Of a DNA stretch of 64,000 nt, positions 62,424 to 64,000 are shown in pieces. Each line of letters opens with the position of its first letter. Position 1 is the stretch's first letter. Source of the DNA: JAABVY01 sp964496505. GTDB lineage: Bacteria > Zixibacteria > MSB-5A5 > JAABVY01. Below the pieces are notes generated by a model. The model saw nothing but the letters and a program-made list of their open reading frames with translations, did no database searches and had not been told where the DNA came from. Position numbers and translations under genes: made by a program. The stretch is from contig CAZBZV010000003.1 of the NCBI GenBank assembly GCA_964496505.1, positions 36,688 to 100,687 of the forward strand. Direction: 5' to 3'.

Positions 62424-62575
62424 ATAAATTGCAATTGACAAAATATGTTAACACAAATATATTTATAGGTGTCCACATAAACAGGGATTGTCACTAAAAA
62501 AACATCATCGTGCCGTGAAGGCCGCAGAAGACCGCTCTATAGGTGACTCCAACCTTTTGAACCGGGAGGTATAGT

Positions 62576-63850
62576 ATGAAAATTCTCAAAATTTTATTGG
62601 GGCTGATGCTGTTATCTTTACCGGCATTTGCCTCGGGAAATGTCGAAATCCATTTTAACTACCCGCAGGATACAATCTATGTGGGTGGCACAAATACTAT
62701 GGAGATATGGATACAAAACGACGAGAACATCGAAGCCCTGTCTCTGGCCTTTGAATTAAGCGGCTATACAGGCACCCTTATCTGGGACGAAAGCTACGGG
62801 ACTCATCCTCCATTCGAGCGCCACAACGACGGTACCACAAGTCTTCATCTAACAACCGACAGCAGTTTCCTTGAGGACCAGGAGCTTCCGGATGTTGTTT
62901 GGCTTGCGGGATACGCTCTTCCGGATAAATATCCGCTTCCGCCCAATAGCATGCGAAAGGTCTATTCGCTGCAGTTCGATATTCCAATTGGCCAGCCAAT
63001 CGGTTCGATCTGTGTCGATAATATCTATCTCTACCATGGCGGTGACTGGCTCTTCTACGAATCATTCGGTTCCGAGTACGCCCCGGATTATTTCGGCTGC
63101 GTTAATCAATCTCCGCTTCATCCGGATTGCGGCGCCGTATGCTTCGCGGTAGAGGAGATTCCCGCTCCCGTGGCTGATTTTGCCTTCTCCCCTGATTCGG
63201 GGGATATTCCGCTGGAAGTTCAGTTTCTGGATCTTTCCACGAATTCACCGGATAGCTGGCTGTGGTATTTCGGGGACGGTCAAACCTCAATGGAGCAGAA
63301 TCCATTACACGAATACACCAGCCCCGGTACATATTATCCCAAACTGGTCGTTTCAAACATCGGCGGCTCGGACAGCCTGACCAGTCTGGTACCGGTTATA
63401 GCAACCGAGCCTCAGCCCGAGCCGGGTGTATTCATCACCTGCCCGGCAATGCAGGAGACCTACAGCCCATCAACCGATACGATAAGTTTTAATGTGGAGT
63501 TAATAGGAGCAGCAGCGCAAAGCTTCAATATGAATATCAATGACAATCTGGGCTGGTTTATCTCGCCTACTTTTGTACAGTTCAGCCTGGATCCCGGGAG
63601 CGACACCACTATCAATGTCGCTGTAATGATTCCGGAAGGTGTCCCATATAACGAGGAGAATCCGGTTACCGCAACCGTCACATCGCAAAGCGATCCAATG
63701 ACCACAGATACCGAAAGCTGTATACTCAGGGTGGTCAGCTTTATCTGCGGTGATGTTAATCTTGACGGCAATATTAACATCTCGGACGCGGTCTATTTGA
63801 TAAATCATATCTTCCTGAACGGACCTGCGCCCTGCGAGCCGGATAATTAA
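62576..63850 (+). CDS. Secreted PKD-domain protein with C-terminal dockerin repeat
   Basis: A 424-residue secreted protein. A signal peptide (about 1-20, LLSLPAFASG) is followed by a cohesin-like or beta-sandwich domain (about 22-180; NVEIHFNYPQDTIYVGGTNT, then MEIWIQNDENIEALSLAFEL). A PKD domain (about 197-280) shows FSPDSGDIPLEVQFLDLSTN and WYFGDGQTSMEQNPLHEYTS. Another beta domain follows, then one dockerin-type repeat, GDVNLDGNINISDAVYLINH. GGGAGGT precedes the ATG. It lacks catalytic motifs and may be adhesive or structural. The following gene begins with a related N-terminus, so this is the start of a paralogous series. Confidence 0.85.
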   Translation: MKILKILLGLMLLSLPAFASGNVEIHFNYPQDTIYVGGTNTMEIWIQNDENIEALSLAFELSGYTGTLIWDESYGTHPPFERHNDGTTSLHLTTDSSFLEDQELPDVVWLAGYALPDKYPLPPNSMRKVYSLQFDIPIGQPIGSICVDNIYLYHGGDWLFYESFGSEYAPDYFGCVNQSPLHPDCGAVCFAVEEIPAPVADFAFSPDSGDIPLEVQFLDLSTNSPDSWLWYFGDGQTSMEQNPLHEYTSPGTYYPKLVVSNIGGSDSLTSLVPVIATEPQPEPGVFITCPAMQETYSPSTDTISFNVELIGAAAQSFNMNINDNLGWFISPTFVQFSLDPGSDTTINVAVMIPEGVPYNEENPVTATVTSQSDPMTTDTESCILRVVSFICGDVNLDGNINISDAVYLINHIFLNGPAPCEPDN

Positions 63851-63906
63851 TTGCTTTAGGACGGGAAATTGATAATGACGAATTTACATATATTCGGGAG
63901 GAAAAA

Positions 63907-64000
63907 ATGAAAATTATAATAATACTAATCGGGCTTCTGCTTTTAAGCAGCATGGCTATGGCTGCAAATGATGTGGAAGTTCATGTAAACTGGCCAAAGC
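63907..64000 (+). CDS. Paralogue of the preceding secreted protein, N-terminus only (runs off right edge)
   Basis: ATG at 63907, preceded by GGGAGGA, opens a frame reading MKIIIILIGLLLLSSMAMAA, then NDVEVHVNWPK, to the window edge. This matches the signal peptide and first strand of the 62576-63850 product (NVEIHFNYPQ). It is a tandem paralogue 56 bases downstream on the same strand. Its remaining domains are outside the window. Confidence 0.8.
   Translation, partial: MKIIIILIGLLLLSSMAMAANDVEVHVNWPK

Noticed and set aside
62440..62575. c-di-GMP riboswitch upstream of the PKD/dockerin gene
   Set aside because: The conserved GEMM segments were not found on reading.
1..64000. CRISPR arrays, tRNA/rRNA genes, IS transposases, prophage genes
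   Set aside because: None recognised on either strand; the repeats seen are few, short and irregularly spaced.

Overview
This window looks like a piece of a Gram-negative bacterial chromosome, probably from a metagenome-derived or draft scaffold, because three runs of exactly ten N sit inside genes. An outer membrane is implied by a Wzi-like barrel, a porin-like barrel and a Wza-like SLBB export protein. Large secreted proteins ending in dockerin-type repeats of the form ISDAVYxxNYIF, short palindromic repeats between genes, and a mixture of deep-branching gene types (pyruvoyl arginine decarboxylase, deoxyhypusine-synthase-like protein, Aquifex-type aconitase) suggest the FCB superphylum, with candidate phylum Zixibacteria my best guess. 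That placement is inference. No rRNA, tRNA, CRISPR array or transposase was seen.

Layout. 1-273: start of a DUF1015 gene. 452-2972: three-gene polyamine cluster (pyruvoyl arginine decarboxylase, deoxyhypusine-synthase-like enzyme, agmatinase). 3236-10961: DUF302 protein, orphan MalK-type ATPase, phosphomannomutase/phosphoglucomutase, double-receiver protein, aconitase, GcvT and ComB. 11012-15012: TPR protein and BatA-like protein. 15057-21253: ABC-F ATPase, flavin reductase-like protein, CBS protein, and a ThDP decarboxylase plus succinate-semialdehyde dehydrogenase pair that may form a 2-oxoglutarate decarboxylase bypass of the TCA cycle. 21281-22030: a KaiC-family protein with broken Walker motifs. 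22484-28405: sodium-pumping oxaloacetate decarboxylase (gamma, alpha, beta) and a MaeB-type malic enzyme. 28835-34731: moxR and DUF58 genes split by an AT-rich, MjaI-like restriction-modification pair, then endonuclease IV and YchF. 34732-45884, minus strand: exopolysaccharide cluster. 46013-52605: phosphodiesterase, PAS-LuxR regulator, chemotaxis receptor, small membrane exporter and porin. 52830-64000: secreted proteases and PKD/dockerin proteins.

How the genes work together. Central carbon metabolism around pyruvate, oxaloacetate, malate and 2-oxoglutarate is well represented (acn, ThDP decarboxylase plus SSADH, oadGAB, maeB). The minus-strand cluster could set chain length, export and surface assembly of a polysaccharide, but shows no flippase or polymerase. 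The right end encodes two divergently transcribed giant proteases, one subtilisin-type and one trypsin-type, sharing a collinear C-terminal region of about 1,065 residues.

Most interesting points: the split moxR-DUF58 locus with a methyltransferase carrying a catalytically dead nuclease-like C-terminus; the mosaic protease pair; the polyamine cluster; the probable 2-oxoglutarate decarboxylase misread as acetolactate synthase; the KaiC-like pseudo-ATPase; and a large inverted repeat over the maeB promoter.
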